IMG/VR virus record: IMGVR_UViG_3300009104_000012
Coordinates: 1 to 64,000 of that record
Source: a virus
Reading direction: 5' to 3' (one strand)
DNA length: 64,000 bases
Shown piece after piece: positions 15,029-24,419 of the stretch. Position 1 is the stretch's first letter; each line of letters begins with the position of its first letter. The notes under the pieces are model-generated. The model did no database searches, had not been told where the DNA came from, and saw nothing but the letters and a program-made list of their open reading frames with translations. The position numbers and the translations under genes are program-made.

Positions 15029-16882
15029 TTATATGTTCATTTTAAATACTTTATACCAAGCTGCAAATGTAGCTATTGTAAATAACTCCTTTTGAGATTT
15101 TTGACCTGCGTTTGGATGAACAACAGGATCACCTTTTTCATTTACATCTACTTTCCAATTCTTGTTTAACATATATTTATCATCAATTTCGGAAGTAGTA
15201 TATTCAAAAATATTTTGAATATCTTTATTTTTCATAAGACTTCTAAAATATTCTTTTAAAGGTGTACTATCAGGTGCTGGTTGTGTCATCTTTCCAATTA
15301 TACCTTCGTCTGTAGGAAATCTCCAACCAGTTTTATCTCTTTCTAATATTTGTTTTGGTAATCTTTTATAGTATGCTGTCTTTAGTAATGGTTTATTATG
15401 AAAAGCCCAATTTTCTTCTAAAAACTTTTTATTTACTTTAACTCTACCAGGAATAGACCTTACAAAATCTCTAAAAGTTCTATTCATAAATGGAAATCTT
15501 CCTTCCATACTAAATCTCATACCTAACTTATCGTTTCTTATTAAAAAATCTTCTGCTAATGTATTTAAACATTCTATGTACATCAAATCATTTAATTTAT
15601 CACCTTGTAAACCACCTTTAGGTAACCAACTATCAAGATACTCTATTTGGTCTTTATGAGTTGCCCATAATTCCTTATTATTTAATATCCTATGATTAGC
15701 ACATAAACCTTTTAATTTCGTGTGCCAAGGAAATTGTTCAGCTGGTAAATTTACTCCTAATCTATGATGTTTATATCCACATAATAATTCATCACCACCA
15801 TCACCACTTAAAGTCACCGTAATATCATTTTCTGAAATCATTTTATTTGTAGAATAATAAACTGGTAAACTTTTTGCTTGTCTAGGTTCCTCTAATGCTT
15901 CCATTGTATTTTCAAATTCATTAACATAATCTTGTTCAGGAAATCTAATTTCTTGATGGTTACCACCATACAAATCTGAAAGATAAGCTGCTAATTTAGC
16001 GTCTTCATTTAATCTGCTACCTCGGAAATATGTTAGAAAACTTGATGAAAAGGTATTAGGTTTTGTTTTTAAGTGTTGTGTCATTTCATATAATATAGAA
16101 GAGCTATCAATACCACCACTTAAAAATAAACCAATCTTTCTACGACCCATTAAGGTTTGTTTTACTGCTTGATTTAATTTAACTCTCACCATATCCGAAA
16201 CATCACCAGGAGACTTTATTGAATTATCTATTTTAATTGGAATATTATTAATATTTGTGGATACTTTCTTATCTGTAATTACATTTATTTCAACAACTTC
16301 ACCAGGTACTAATTTCTTTATACTTTTAAATAAAGTTAAATAACCTGCATTATAACCTTGTTTGTAATATTGTCTAAATCCTTCTTTATCTACTTTTCTT
16401 GGAAATCCTATTTCTAACAAACTTTTAATTTCGGAAGAAAATGCTAACTTACCTTGAATATAACCATAATAGAGTGGTTTCGTTCCATTACTATCTCTAG
16501 CAATAATCAAATTTTGTGTTTTTTTGTTATAAGCTGCAAAAGCAAACATTCCATCTAATTCATTAATAAAGTCTTTTCCTTTTTGGTCTAAACCAACTAT
16601 TAATGTTTCGGTATCTGTATCTGTTTGAAATTGATGTTTTAATGAATCGTTTAATTCTTTATAATTGTAAATTTCGCCGTTATAGACTAAAACCCAATCC
16701 TTGTAAAACCAAGGTTGTTTTGAATTTTCTACCGTATCTACAATTGATAAAAGATTATGACCTAGTGTAATTTGGTCATTGTGCCATTTACCATTTCCAT
16801 CAGGACCTCTATGATGTGCTTGACACAACATTTCGTCCATTTGTCTTTCTGAAGGCCAAAGTATTCCGTGAATTGCACACAT
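15029..16882 (-). CDS. asnB: asparagine synthetase B-type amidotransferase
   Basis: The 617-residue enzyme has an N-terminal class II glutamine amidotransferase domain. The nucleophile is Cys2 (MCAIHGI), followed by HRGPDG, LVYNGEIYN and the ARDSNGTKPLYYG loop. A C-terminal ATP pyrophosphatase domain has SGGIDSS near residue 254 and SGDGGDELLCGY. It makes Asn or an amidated sugar acid from Gln and ATP. In polysaccharide clusters such enzymes often amidate uronic acids. Location next to gmd and the ColD-like gene favours a glycan role, but plain Asn supply is possible. Confidence 0.9.
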   Translation of the reverse strand: MCAIHGILWPSERQMDEMLCQAHHRGPDGNGKWHNDQITLGHNLLSIVDTVENSKQPWFYKDWVLVYNGEIYNYKELNDSLKHQFQTDTDTETLIVGLDQKGKDFINELDGMFAFAAYNKKTQNLIIARDSNGTKPLYYGYIQGKLAFSSEIKSLLEIGFPRKVDKEGFRQYYKQGYNAGYLTLFKSIKKLVPGEVVEINVITDKKVSTNINNIPIKIDNSIKSPGDVSDMVRVKLNQAVKQTLMGRRKIGLFLSGGIDSSSILYEMTQHLKTKPNTFSSSFLTYFRGSRLNEDAKLAAYLSDLYGGNHQEIRFPEQDYVNEFENTMEALEEPRQAKSLPVYYSTNKMISENDITVTLSGDGGDELLCGYKHHRLGVNLPAEQFPWHTKLKGLCANHRILNNKELWATHKDQIEYLDSWLPKGGLQGDKLNDLMYIECLNTLAEDFLIRNDKLGMRFSMEGRFPFMNRTFRDFVRSIPGRVKVNKKFLEENWAFHNKPLLKTAYYKRLPKQILERDKTGWRFPTDEGIIGKMTQPAPDSTPLKEYFRSLMKNKDIQNIFEYTTSEIDDKYMLNKNWKVDVNEKGDPVVHPNAGQKSQKELFTIATFAAWYKVFKMNI

Positions 16883-16885
16883 AAT

Positions 16886-16969
16886 CTAAGCGAACCTCCA
16901 GAACAAAAAATTGCTGAGGTAAATCCAGCGCTCAAAATAGCCTGGTTTCTTCCAGTCTGGAGAGATCAT
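16886..16969 (-). CDS. possible 27-residue miniprotein in the asnB leader
   Basis: Between the radical SAM gene and asnB there are 118 bases with an ATG at 16969 preceded by GGAA. The frame encodes MISPDWKKPGYFERWIYLSN and a short hydrophobic tail. This patch is GC-richer than its surroundings. It may be a tiny gene, an upstream leader peptide for asnB, or incidental. Confidence 0.35.
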   Translation of the reverse strand: MISPDWKKPGYFERWIYLSNFLFWRFA

Positions 16970-17000
16970 AATTTTCCATAAGTTTTTTATACGTATATAC

Positions 17001-17879
17001 TTATACATTTGGTTTACCTCTTACATCACGCTTGCAACTTTGACAAGGAGAGTTTGGAAACCAATCTGCTCTATTAATTCTTTGTCGCCACTCGGTATAA
17101 TAATCACTAGTATAATTTAAAAATAAACTTGGTTCTTTTTTTAAATCACCTACAGCCCATTTACTATGTAATTCAGGCGTTAACATATCGCAACAAATGG
17201 TCATTGAACCATCATACTCTATAAACACACCAGAATTCATACTTGTACACTTTTCAGTTCTTACATAGTCTTTATGTATATCTACACTACCAGCACGGTT
17301 GGTTCCATTTTTCCAATAGTTTCTGGCGTGTATTGTACCTTTAACCTGTGGTACTTGATACCTAATCCAATCTTTATCTTTATAATTTTCTTTAACAATT
17401 CTAGGTACACCAATTCTATCTGCTATCGTATTAATACGAACAAACACCTCATTTTCATCATATTCGGTTACACCATTTGCAAGGTAAGCTTGCATAGCAA
17501 TATGATCCATACCTGCCTCTAATAATTCTTGCAAGTAATCTTTATTAAGGTAATCTGAATTGGTATTAAGGGATATTTTGGCGTGTGGTAAATAATACTT
17601 TGCTACTTTAATTTTTGAAAGTATTATTTCTTTTTTAGATAATGGTTCGTGATACCTGGTAAAATCTATACGACCATCAAAATCTATTTCAGATAGTTGA
17701 GAAAATATAGAGTCATACATATCATCTGACATATAAACTATATTTTTATGGTCTCTTCTATCTACATCTGGTCTTGATAAAGGACAAAATGTACAAGTTC
17801 TATTACAATAATTATGTATACCTATTTCAACTGACCTAATATTCTTTTTAAAAAGTCTTTTAGATTCTTCCAAGTTCAT
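17001..17879 (-). CDS. radical SAM / SPASM-type protein
   Basis: The 292 residues contain the radical SAM cluster C25-x3-C29-x2-C32 (CNRTCTFC) in the first strand-loop. A C-terminal Cys set (EKCTSM, TICCD, PCQSCKR) resembles a SPASM auxiliary Fe-S site. SPASM proteins modify peptides, proteins or sugars through a 5'-deoxyadenosyl radical. The surrounding glycan and 2OG-oxygenase genes suggest a tailoring step on a glycan or a small peptide. The substrate is not visible. Confidence 0.85.
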   Translation of the reverse strand: MNLEESKRLFKKNIRSVEIGIHNYCNRTCTFCPLSRPDVDRRDHKNIVYMSDDMYDSIFSQLSEIDFDGRIDFTRYHEPLSKKEIILSKIKVAKYYLPHAKISLNTNSDYLNKDYLQELLEAGMDHIAMQAYLANGVTEYDENEVFVRINTIADRIGVPRIVKENYKDKDWIRYQVPQVKGTIHARNYWKNGTNRAGSVDIHKDYVRTEKCTSMNSGVFIEYDGSMTICCDMLTPELHSKWAVGDLKKEPSLFLNYTSDYYTEWRQRINRADWFPNSPCQSCKRDVRGKPNV

Positions 17880-18136
17880 TTATTTAATAATTTATCTAAC
17901 ACAGCTTCAAATTCTAATGCTGGTAGGGGTTTACTAGAAAGATATTCCTGTACTCCTAAACCTCTTCTAAATTTACCATTAGGTAACTTCTCTAGTGCTT
18001 TTGGAATTTCTTTATGTCTTCCTAATACAAATCTTCTTGTACCAGGACCATAAGGTTTTATCTCACTATGTAATACAAAATAATTTTCTCCTAATTGTTC
18101 TACTTTTGCCAATATTCTATTTAATGTTGCAGCCAT
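17876..18136 (-). CDS. 86-residue protein of unknown function
   Basis: This small basic alpha/beta protein (FVLHSEIKPYGPGTRRFVLGRHKEIPKAL) has a good AGGAGA ribosome binding site. It is coupled to the radical SAM gene by a 4-base overlap, so a partner or substrate role for that enzyme is possible. The sequence itself shows no recognition or precursor-peptide motif. Confidence 0.6.
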   Translation of the reverse strand: MAATLNRILAKVEQLGENYFVLHSEIKPYGPGTRRFVLGRHKEIPKALEKLPNGKFRRGLGVQEYLSSKPLPALEFEAVLDKLLNK

Positions 18137-18144
18137 TTTATCTC

Positions 18145-18804
18145 CTATTTTAATATAACTACATTACAAATTTGTCTATCTACAGGTGCGTTAACTTCTT
18201 TAACTCCGTGCCAACCTCCTGTACTATTTTTAAATAAGCAAGACCTATTACCAGATACACTCTCTACTTTATGGAAATAAAAATCTCCTGGTTCTGGATT
18301 CATTTTATCTATCTTCTTACCTTTATAAAATATAGTTTCACCACCCCAATCTTCTTGCCATTCTTTAGGCATAAAATAAAGTAAATGGGAACCAATCTTA
18401 CCTATACTATCTATATGTGGACTAACGTCTAGTCCTGCCCTAGTTCTATGAAAGTCAAATCTTATTTTAAAATCTTCTATGTTTAAAGTTTTACAAATCC
18501 ATTCTTTATATTCTTTGCCTCTTAATTCTGATATTAAGGTCTGCCAAACAAAAGGTAGGTCATTTACACTAGTTAAATATTGTTTAAAGTATTTACTACC
18601 TTGAGTTTCACCCATACAAAAAAACTTTCGGCAATGTGGTCTTTGTCCGTATTTTCTTTCTTCTGGAAATTCATCTTTAAATAACTCATCACCAGGAAAT
18701 GTTTTTAATAACTCTTCATAATCGTTTTGATTTATAAAGTTATCATAATAATTATGTGGTGTCCAACCATTAGTAATTAATTCTGTTGTAGGTATATTAA
18801 TCAT
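18145..18804 (-). CDS. 2OG-Fe(II) oxygenase
   Basis: The start is the ATG at 18804, which overlaps the upstream stop as ATGA (219 residues). The iron triad is H130-x-D132 (SPHIDSIG) and H199 (GGWHGV). R210 is placed to bind 2-oxoglutarate. The fold matches prolyl-4-hydroxylase-like phage oxygenases, which are common in marine T4-like phages. It probably hydroxylates a protein, sugar or nucleic-acid substrate; neighbours suggest glycan tailoring. Confidence 0.85.
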   Translation of the reverse strand: MINIPTTELITNGWTPHNYYDNFINQNDYEELLKTFPGDELFKDEFPEERKYGQRPHCRKFFCMGETQGSKYFKQYLTSVNDLPFVWQTLISELRGKEYKEWICKTLNIEDFKIRFDFHRTRAGLDVSPHIDSIGKIGSHLLYFMPKEWQEDWGGETIFYKGKKIDKMNPEPGDFYFHKVESVSGNRSCLFKNSTGGWHGVKEVNAPVDRQICNVVILK

Positions 18805-19199
18805 TGTGGCCAACTTGTTCGAGCAATATATGTCTTATAAATTATTTCATTCTTCTCTTGTAAACTTTTGACAAAATAACCTTCAATCAAATCATAACCT
18901 TGTTCTTTTGCCCATAAGACTCTTTTATTACCTGTATGTACACACATACCTTTTTTCTTTTCACCGTTCTCATCTTTAGGCCAATTTTCTTTCCAATAAT
19001 ATTCATCTGTAGTTACCACTACAGGCCATTTCATACCGTGCTTAAGAATACTAGACCTGAATAATGGCATTCTTTTTTCTAACCATTTCATACTTGGTAT
19101 TAACATTATATTTTTAACCTCAAATAAATCTAACTGAGCGAAGCTAAGTTTACCTACGGGGTCAAGATGATTTTGTGCTCTTAATATTTTCTTTTCCAT
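18801..19199 (-). CDS. ParB-like domain protein
   Basis: The 132 residues include a motif resembling the ParB/sulfiredoxin nucleotide-binding fold: MKWPVVVTTDEYYW, then HTGNKRVLWAKEQGYDLIEGYFV, where GNKR..WAKEQG corresponds to the GxHR..A.EAG segment. Free-standing ParB-like domains in phages can be nucleases, CTP-binding switches or modification partners. It overlaps both neighbours. Confidence 0.6.
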   Translation of the reverse strand: MEKKILRAQNHLDPVGKLSFAQLDLFEVKNIMLIPSMKWLEKRMPLFRSSILKHGMKWPVVVTTDEYYWKENWPKDENGEKKKGMCVHTGNKRVLWAKEQGYDLIEGYFVKSLQEKNEIIYKTYIARTSWPQ

Positions 19200-19728
19200 A
19201 TTGTGCTATGTAATAGGCGTCAACTATATCGGTAACAGGACTTGCTAATGTTTCCTGGTCTAACGCCTTCATTAAATCTATGTTAGTATCTTTTTTAAAT
19301 TGTTCATACATCTTTTCTTTATCTGCATTGCCTTTTCCTGTTGCAAACTTTTTAATATTTGCTGGCGGTATTACTTCTATTTGTCCATACTTTTCTTGTA
19401 ATCTATACTTTAAAATGCCACCATTTTCTGCAATCTGGAATAAAGCACGACCTTTACTGCCAAAGGAATAACCTTCCATAAAAATATGTTTGTCATCTAG
19501 TTGATAGTTTTCTTCCAAACAATACAAGACCGTATCGCTAAGGTTTTTAAATCTTTCCACAGGATCATTATATTCTTTTGTACCATAACCAATTATATTT
19601 CCTAAAAATATACCTTCATATTTCTTTTTAGGTGTGACGTAATAAAACATACAATCTTCATCATCTAATATACACCAACAAGGACAAGTTAAACTATAAT
19701 CAATCCCAATTATCTTCTGTTTCTTCAT
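19162..19728 (-). CDS. RuvC-like Holliday junction resolvase
   Basis: This 188-residue RNase H-fold nuclease has a plausible four-acid active site. D10 lies in IIGIDYSLTC on strand 1, E85 in FMEGYSFG, and D167 and D170 in VTDIVDAYYI on the last helix. These positions match RuvC-type resolvases, which resolve branched DNA before packaging. T4 uses the unrelated endonuclease VII, so this is a replacement of that function. It overlaps the zinc-ribbon gene upstream by 29 bases. Confidence 0.75.
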   Translation of the reverse strand: MKKQKIIGIDYSLTCPCWCILDDEDCMFYYVTPKKKYEGIFLGNIIGYGTKEYNDPVERFKNLSDTVLYCLEENYQLDDKHIFMEGYSFGSKGRALFQIAENGGILKYRLQEKYGQIEVIPPANIKKFATGKGNADKEKMYEQFKKDTNIDLMKALDQETLASPVTDIVDAYYIAQYGKENIKSTKSS

Positions 19729-19894
19729 TATCAGGTTCCTCTGCTTCGTTATCTATTTCGTAGCCACAAAACGGACAAGACAATGGATCTAAATCCGTCT
19801 CTTCATCATTATATACTAACGTATATTTAGATTGACAATTACTGCAATACTTTTTAGTTTTCGTTAATGAAGATGATTCACCGATACTTCGCAT
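19700..19894 (-). CDS. zinc-ribbon miniprotein
   Basis: The 64 residues hold two Cys pairs, CSNC and CPFC about 20 residues apart, followed by a very acidic tail (EEPDNEETEDNWD). This is a classic small zinc ribbon. Such phage proteins often touch nucleic acids or RNA polymerase. It lies between nrdB and the resolvase. Confidence 0.7.
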   Translation of the reverse strand: MRSIGESSSLTKTKKYCSNCQSKYTLVYNDEETDLDPLSCPFCGYEIDNEAEEPDNEETEDNWD

Positions 19895-19896
19895 AA

Positions 19897-20997
19897 TTAT
19901 AACTTGAATTTCTTAAACTGATTTTTCTCTACATCTTGTTTGATACCACCGATAACATAAGATTCTATTTCTGTTTCCTGTGGTGCGTTTTGTTGTGATC
20001 TACTATTCAACCAATGGTCAACCCAAGGTAATGGGTTTGTTTTTTGGTTATATTGGGACTCTAAACCTATAGCTCTCATCCGTCTATTAGCCATATACTC
20101 TACAAATTGGTGTAATAATTTTTCTGATAAACCTATCATACTACCTTGAGAAAATAGATAAGTTGCCCACCTTTTCTCTTCAGCAACTGCTTCATCATAC
20201 ATTTTATAAACTTGTTGTATGTTATCTCTAATAACTTTTAACATTACCTTATCGTTTTCAACCTCTTTATAGTTGTTTATAATTCTTTGTGATACTGCAA
20301 GGTGTTGAGACTCGTCTCTTGCAATAAAGGAAATAATCTTTGCACTACCTTCCATTAATTTTAATTCACCAAAGGCAAACGAACAAGCAAAAGAAACATA
20401 AAATCTTAAACCTTCCAAGATATTTACGGTAACCAATGCTAAATATAATCGTTTCTTTAGTTCATATATATCCACTTTACTCTTGTCTAATTGATATTTG
20501 TAACCTAATTCTATTAAATCATCATAACATTTGGTAACTGAAGCAGCTCTCTTCTCTATCTTCTCATCTGTAATAATGGTATCAAAAATTTCAGATGGAT
20601 TTGGATATAAATTTTTCATTATGTAAGTATAAGACCTACTATGAATTGTTTCCATAAAATCCCAGGTAACAATACAACCTTCTAATTCAGGTATAGATAC
20701 AAAAGGTAAAAATGCCAAACAAGGTCCTCTACCTTGTACACTATCTAACATTGTTTGGTATTTTAAATTAGATGTAAAGATATTCTTTTGATTAGGTAAT
20801 AATTCTCCATAATCATTTCTATCTTTCTGTAAAGATACTTCTTCTGGTCTCCAGAAAAAACCTAATTGTTGTTGTGTAAGTTTATCAAAGATAGGATATT
20901 TAAATGTATCATATCTTTGTACTCCTAAATCCTCACCAAAAAACATTGGTTGTTTAGTCATATCTAAATCTTTTGATTTATTAAAAACGGTTCTCAT
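19897..20997 (-). CDS. nrdB: ribonucleotide reductase class I, small subunit
   Basis: The 366-residue R2 protein holds the di-iron tyrosyl-radical cofactor. Metal and radical residues are visible in WDFMETIHSRSYTYI (Asp, Glu, His and the radical Tyr), VNILEGLRF (Glu) and IARDESQHLAVS (Glu, His). It pairs with NrdA encoded at 22.1-24.4 kb to make deoxynucleotides for replication. It overlaps the thioredoxin-like gene by 4 bases. Confidence 0.96.
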   Translation of the reverse strand: MRTVFNKSKDLDMTKQPMFFGEDLGVQRYDTFKYPIFDKLTQQQLGFFWRPEEVSLQKDRNDYGELLPNQKNIFTSNLKYQTMLDSVQGRGPCLAFLPFVSIPELEGCIVTWDFMETIHSRSYTYIMKNLYPNPSEIFDTIITDEKIEKRAASVTKCYDDLIELGYKYQLDKSKVDIYELKKRLYLALVTVNILEGLRFYVSFACSFAFGELKLMEGSAKIISFIARDESQHLAVSQRIINNYKEVENDKVMLKVIRDNIQQVYKMYDEAVAEEKRWATYLFSQGSMIGLSEKLLHQFVEYMANRRMRAIGLESQYNQKTNPLPWVDHWLNSRSQQNAPQETEIESYVIGGIKQDVEKNQFKKFKL

Positions 20998-21395
20998 ATT
21001 TCCTTTTTTGTTTCTACTCCATAATATTCTTTATAGTTTTCAATCCAATAGTTAACTCTTTCCATAAACCAATCATAACCATTGTACCCAACCATTCGGT
21101 CCATTTCTTTAAAATTTTCCTCATCATAGATAATAAATGTAGGGACACCTCTTATAGGTTTAATATCCCCTCTTCCAACTGAATCTATAAACCATTTAGG
21201 TGGTTTACTAGCGTCAATAATTTTTAATGGTAGTGTCTTACTAGCTTCTGTATCTTTATAAGTTGGATACACCTCAACCATAAATGCCTGACAATAAGGA
21301 CAGGTTTTACTATGAAACATTAATAATTCATAAGCATATAATGGAGTACAAAGTAGGAAGAATACTATACTACAAACACTTATCAGGCGAGTCAT
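20994..21395 (-). CDS. periplasmic thioredoxin-like protein
   Basis: I choose ATG 21395 (133 residues), which starts a clean signal peptide (MTRLISVCSIVFFLLCTPLYAY). The frame itself is open to 21455 but overlaps the upstream gene. The mature part has SKTCPYCQAFM with a CxxC redox site and the cis-Pro segment RGVPTFIIYD. Because it appears exported, it is unlikely to reduce the cytoplasmic NrdAB and more likely acts on disulfides of envelope proteins. Confidence 0.75.
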   Translation of the reverse strand: MTRLISVCSIVFFLLCTPLYAYELLMFHSKTCPYCQAFMVEVYPTYKDTEASKTLPLKIIDASKPPKWFIDSVGRGDIKPIRGVPTFIIYDEENFKEMDRMVGYNGYDWFMERVNYWIENYKEYYGVETKKEI

Positions 21396-22101
21396 AGGCG
21401 ACTTCATCCAAATAATCATTTGAGTCATAATCTTTTTTCTTAAATCTGTTTTCATCTTTTTCTTTCTTATCTTTCAATTCATAGAAAAAATGGTCATCAT
21501 CACCTGCTGTCCATTTTTCTTGTGATTCTACGCTGTATACCTTTGTAGAAACTTTGTAATCTGGAAATCTCATTTCACTTGGCGATAGAGATTTGTCGTA
21601 AAATATAGTTCTATTGTTTGGTTGAGCTGCAAAATGTCCATTTTCCAATCTCAATATGTTAAAAGATTTGTGCTGACTTGGTACTTCTGAATAAGTTATA
21701 TTTCTTTCCAAGTTGGTTGAATTGCAAACATCTATGGTAAACATATACCATCCTTTATACATTTTTTTACTAGGTGATAGATACTTACATCTATTACCTT
21801 CCAATAATTGTTTTTCAATTACTGCAATATCATAACTAAAACAATCCCATAATTCTAATTCAGTTAATGGTATGTCTTCTTTAAAATCTTCCTTCCAAAC
21901 AAACGCTGAAATTGGTAACTTATCGTACAAAGCACCTGTCTCATACAAAAATGTTTCAAAGTATAAAGCATTACCTTGAATACTTTTTGCTGTTGTCCAA
22001 ATACCTGGTTCTAATTCACCGTGTCCTTTTTGATGGTCATACAAATACTCTTTCTTAACAAACACCTCTACGTGTGGTATGTTTGCGACTAGAAATGCCA
22101 T
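21370..22101 (-). CDS. conserved phage protein between nrdA and nrdB
   Basis: The 243-residue soluble protein has no recognised catalytic motif. Similar-sized hypotheticals are found near nrdAB in cyanomyophages (from memory, not checked). The C-terminus is very charged (KDKKEKDENRFKKKDYDSNDY). Translation probably follows directly from nrdA. Confidence 0.7.
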   Translation of the reverse strand: MAFLVANIPHVEVFVKKEYLYDHQKGHGELEPGIWTTAKSIQGNALYFETFLYETGALYDKLPISAFVWKEDFKEDIPLTELELWDCFSYDIAVIEKQLLEGNRCKYLSPSKKMYKGWYMFTIDVCNSTNLERNITYSEVPSQHKSFNILRLENGHFAAQPNNRTIFYDKSLSPSEMRFPDYKVSTKVYSVESQEKWTAGDDDHFFYELKDKKEKDENRFKKKDYDSNDYLDEVAYDSPDKCL

Positions 22102-22110
22102 AAAGTTCCT

Positions 22111-24411
22111 TTATATTACACACGATTCACAATCCTCTGGATCGCCTGTAGGTTGATGTTCTACTTCACTTGTATTGGAATCTGACAACACTTTATCATT
22201 TTGATCTAAATCTTTCTTACTATCATATGTGTTTTGATAATATGAAGTCTTCCATCCATACTTATATGTATTTAATAAGTCTTCTGCCATCTTTGATATT
22301 GGTACCTGACCATCTTTATAATGTTCAGGATTATATGACCAATTACCGCTGATAGCCTGATCAAAATACTTTTGCATTACCGAGACTATGTTTATATATC
22401 CTTCATTTGATTTCATATCCCATAGTAAAGTATAATTATTTTTTAGTCTTCTATAATCTGGTACAACCTGTTTTAAAGGTCCCTTTTTACTTTTCTTTAT
22501 AGAAAGATAATCTCTAGGTGGTTCTATGCCATTGGTGGCATTAGAAACCACACTAGAGGATTCAGACGGCATTTGAGCTGTGAGTGTGCTATGACGGAGG
22601 CCAGTCTCAACAATCTCCTTTCGGAGTTTCTCCCAATTGAAAGATAATTTGCGGCTAACAATTTCATCTACTTCCTTTTTATAGGTGTCAATTGGTAAGA
22701 TACCATCGGAATATTTTGTCTTATTAAAGTATTCACATTTACCTTTTTCTTTTGCTAGAGTTAAACTAGATTGTAAAAGGTAATATTGGAAAGCTTCTGA
22801 TAACTTATCTACTTCTCTCCAACCTTGTTTATCTTCATAAGAATAACCTAATTTTGCCAAATAATGTGCTAACCCTATATAACCAATGCCTAAACTTCTT
22901 CTGGCTTTAGTTGATATTTCAGCAGCTTTTACTGGATATTTTTGAAGGTCTATAACTTCATCAAGAGCCCTTACGGCTAAATCACATATAGGTTCTAACT
23001 CATCTAAACTATTAATCTTACCTACATTAACAGCAGATAAAATACATAGAGCAATCTCACCGTCCTCACCATCTATATGTTGAATTGGTTTGGTTGGTAA
23101 TGTTATCTCTTGACATAAGTTAGACATTGTAATTCTATCCTTAAATGAGGAGTGAGTATTACAATGGTCTATATTCATAATGTATATACGACCTGTTTCA
23201 GCTCTTTCTTTTAGCATTGCCATAAACAATTCTTGAGCTGATATTTTAATTTTACTTATTGATGTTTTTCGTTCAGCAATTTGGTACAAATTATCAAACT
23301 CTTTTGTACCAAATGCCTCAACTAATTCAGGTACGTCGTGTGGAGAAAACAAGGTGATGTCTTCGTCATTTATAAATCGTTCATAGAATAATTTGGATAA
23401 TTGTATGGAATAATCCAATTTTCTTACTCTATTATCTTCCGTACCTTTATTATTTTTTAATACTAATATGTCTTCTATTTCTTGGTGCCAAATAGGGAAG
23501 TGAGTAGTTGCACTCCCGCCTCTAACTCCATTTTGAGTACAACACTTAACCGTTGCTTCAAACTTTTTAAGGAAAGGGATAACTCCTGTATGTTGGACCT
23601 CACCTCCCCTAATTTTCGAGTTGATTCCTCGAATCCGACCTGCATTGATCCCAATTCCAGCACGCTGGGCAATGTAGCGGCCAATAGCCATATCACTAGA
23701 AAAGATACTAGGTAAAGTATCATCAATATCAACCAGTACACAACTAGCATACTGCCTAACAGGAGTCCTAACACCCGCCATAACAGGCGTAGGAATATTG
23801 ATTTTAAATCTGGATATAGCGTCATAATACCTTTTAACATAACTCATCCTCTTATTTTTAGGGTACTTTGCAAAGATAGTAGCTGCTATCATCATATACA
23901 TAAACTGGGGTGTCTCATACACCGTACCAGAGCTTCTATCTTGAACAAGGTACTTATCTATGATTTGCCTTAATCCTGCATAGGTAAAATCATAATCTCT
24001 TTCGTGTGTAATCCAATTTTCCATTCTATCAAAATCTTTTTTCTCATAATTTTTTAGAATAGATTCGTCATAAACTTTTTTCTCAACACAATTAGTTACG
24101 TGTTTATAAAAATGTGGGTGGTCCCATAGTCTGTGGAATATTTGTTTTCTTAATGAATATAAAAGTAATCTAGCAGCAACATATTGATAGTTTGGTGCTT
24201 CAAGGGAAATTAAATCTGAAGCTGACTTGATTAATATTTGTTGAATTTCTTTTGTGGTTATGTTATCATAAAATTGTAAATCACTATTCATTTCAACCTG
24301 TGAGGAAGATACACCACTTATATCTTCACAAGCATACTCAACCATTTCGTGTATCTTATCAATATTAAGAGGTTCTATACCTCTACCATTACGTTTCTTA
24401 ACATTTATCAT
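22111..24411 (-). CDS. nrdA: ribonucleotide reductase class I, large subunit
   Basis: The 766-residue R1 subunit begins with an ATP-cone (INVKKRNGRGIEPLNIDKIHEMV). Catalytic elements are YASCVLVD (first active-site Cys), NLCQEITLP (thiyl Cys and Glu) and SYYQNTYD (the Tyr pair for radical transfer). The C-terminal tail ends CESCVI, with the redox Cys pair that a glutaredoxin such as NrdC would reload. No intein or truncation is visible, and the length matches E. coli NrdA. Confidence 0.97.
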   Translation of the reverse strand: MINVKKRNGRGIEPLNIDKIHEMVEYACEDISGVSSSQVEMNSDLQFYDNITTKEIQQILIKSASDLISLEAPNYQYVAARLLLYSLRKQIFHRLWDHPHFYKHVTNCVEKKVYDESILKNYEKKDFDRMENWITHERDYDFTYAGLRQIIDKYLVQDRSSGTVYETPQFMYMMIAATIFAKYPKNKRMSYVKRYYDAISRFKINIPTPVMAGVRTPVRQYASCVLVDIDDTLPSIFSSDMAIGRYIAQRAGIGINAGRIRGINSKIRGGEVQHTGVIPFLKKFEATVKCCTQNGVRGGSATTHFPIWHQEIEDILVLKNNKGTEDNRVRKLDYSIQLSKLFYERFINDEDITLFSPHDVPELVEAFGTKEFDNLYQIAERKTSISKIKISAQELFMAMLKERAETGRIYIMNIDHCNTHSSFKDRITMSNLCQEITLPTKPIQHIDGEDGEIALCILSAVNVGKINSLDELEPICDLAVRALDEVIDLQKYPVKAAEISTKARRSLGIGYIGLAHYLAKLGYSYEDKQGWREVDKLSEAFQYYLLQSSLTLAKEKGKCEYFNKTKYSDGILPIDTYKKEVDEIVSRKLSFNWEKLRKEIVETGLRHSTLTAQMPSESSSVVSNATNGIEPPRDYLSIKKSKKGPLKQVVPDYRRLKNNYTLLWDMKSNEGYINIVSVMQKYFDQAISGNWSYNPEHYKDGQVPISKMAEDLLNTYKYGWKTSYYQNTYDSKKDLDQNDKVLSDSNTSEVEHQPTGDPEDCESCVI

Positions 24412-24419
24412 TCAACCTC

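Noticed and set aside
23600-23650. TTCGAG/TCGAAT sequence that looks like a tRNA T-arm
   Set aside because: It lies inside the conserved nrdA frame, with no acceptor stem, anticodon arm or D-arm around it. I saw no tRNA anywhere in the window.
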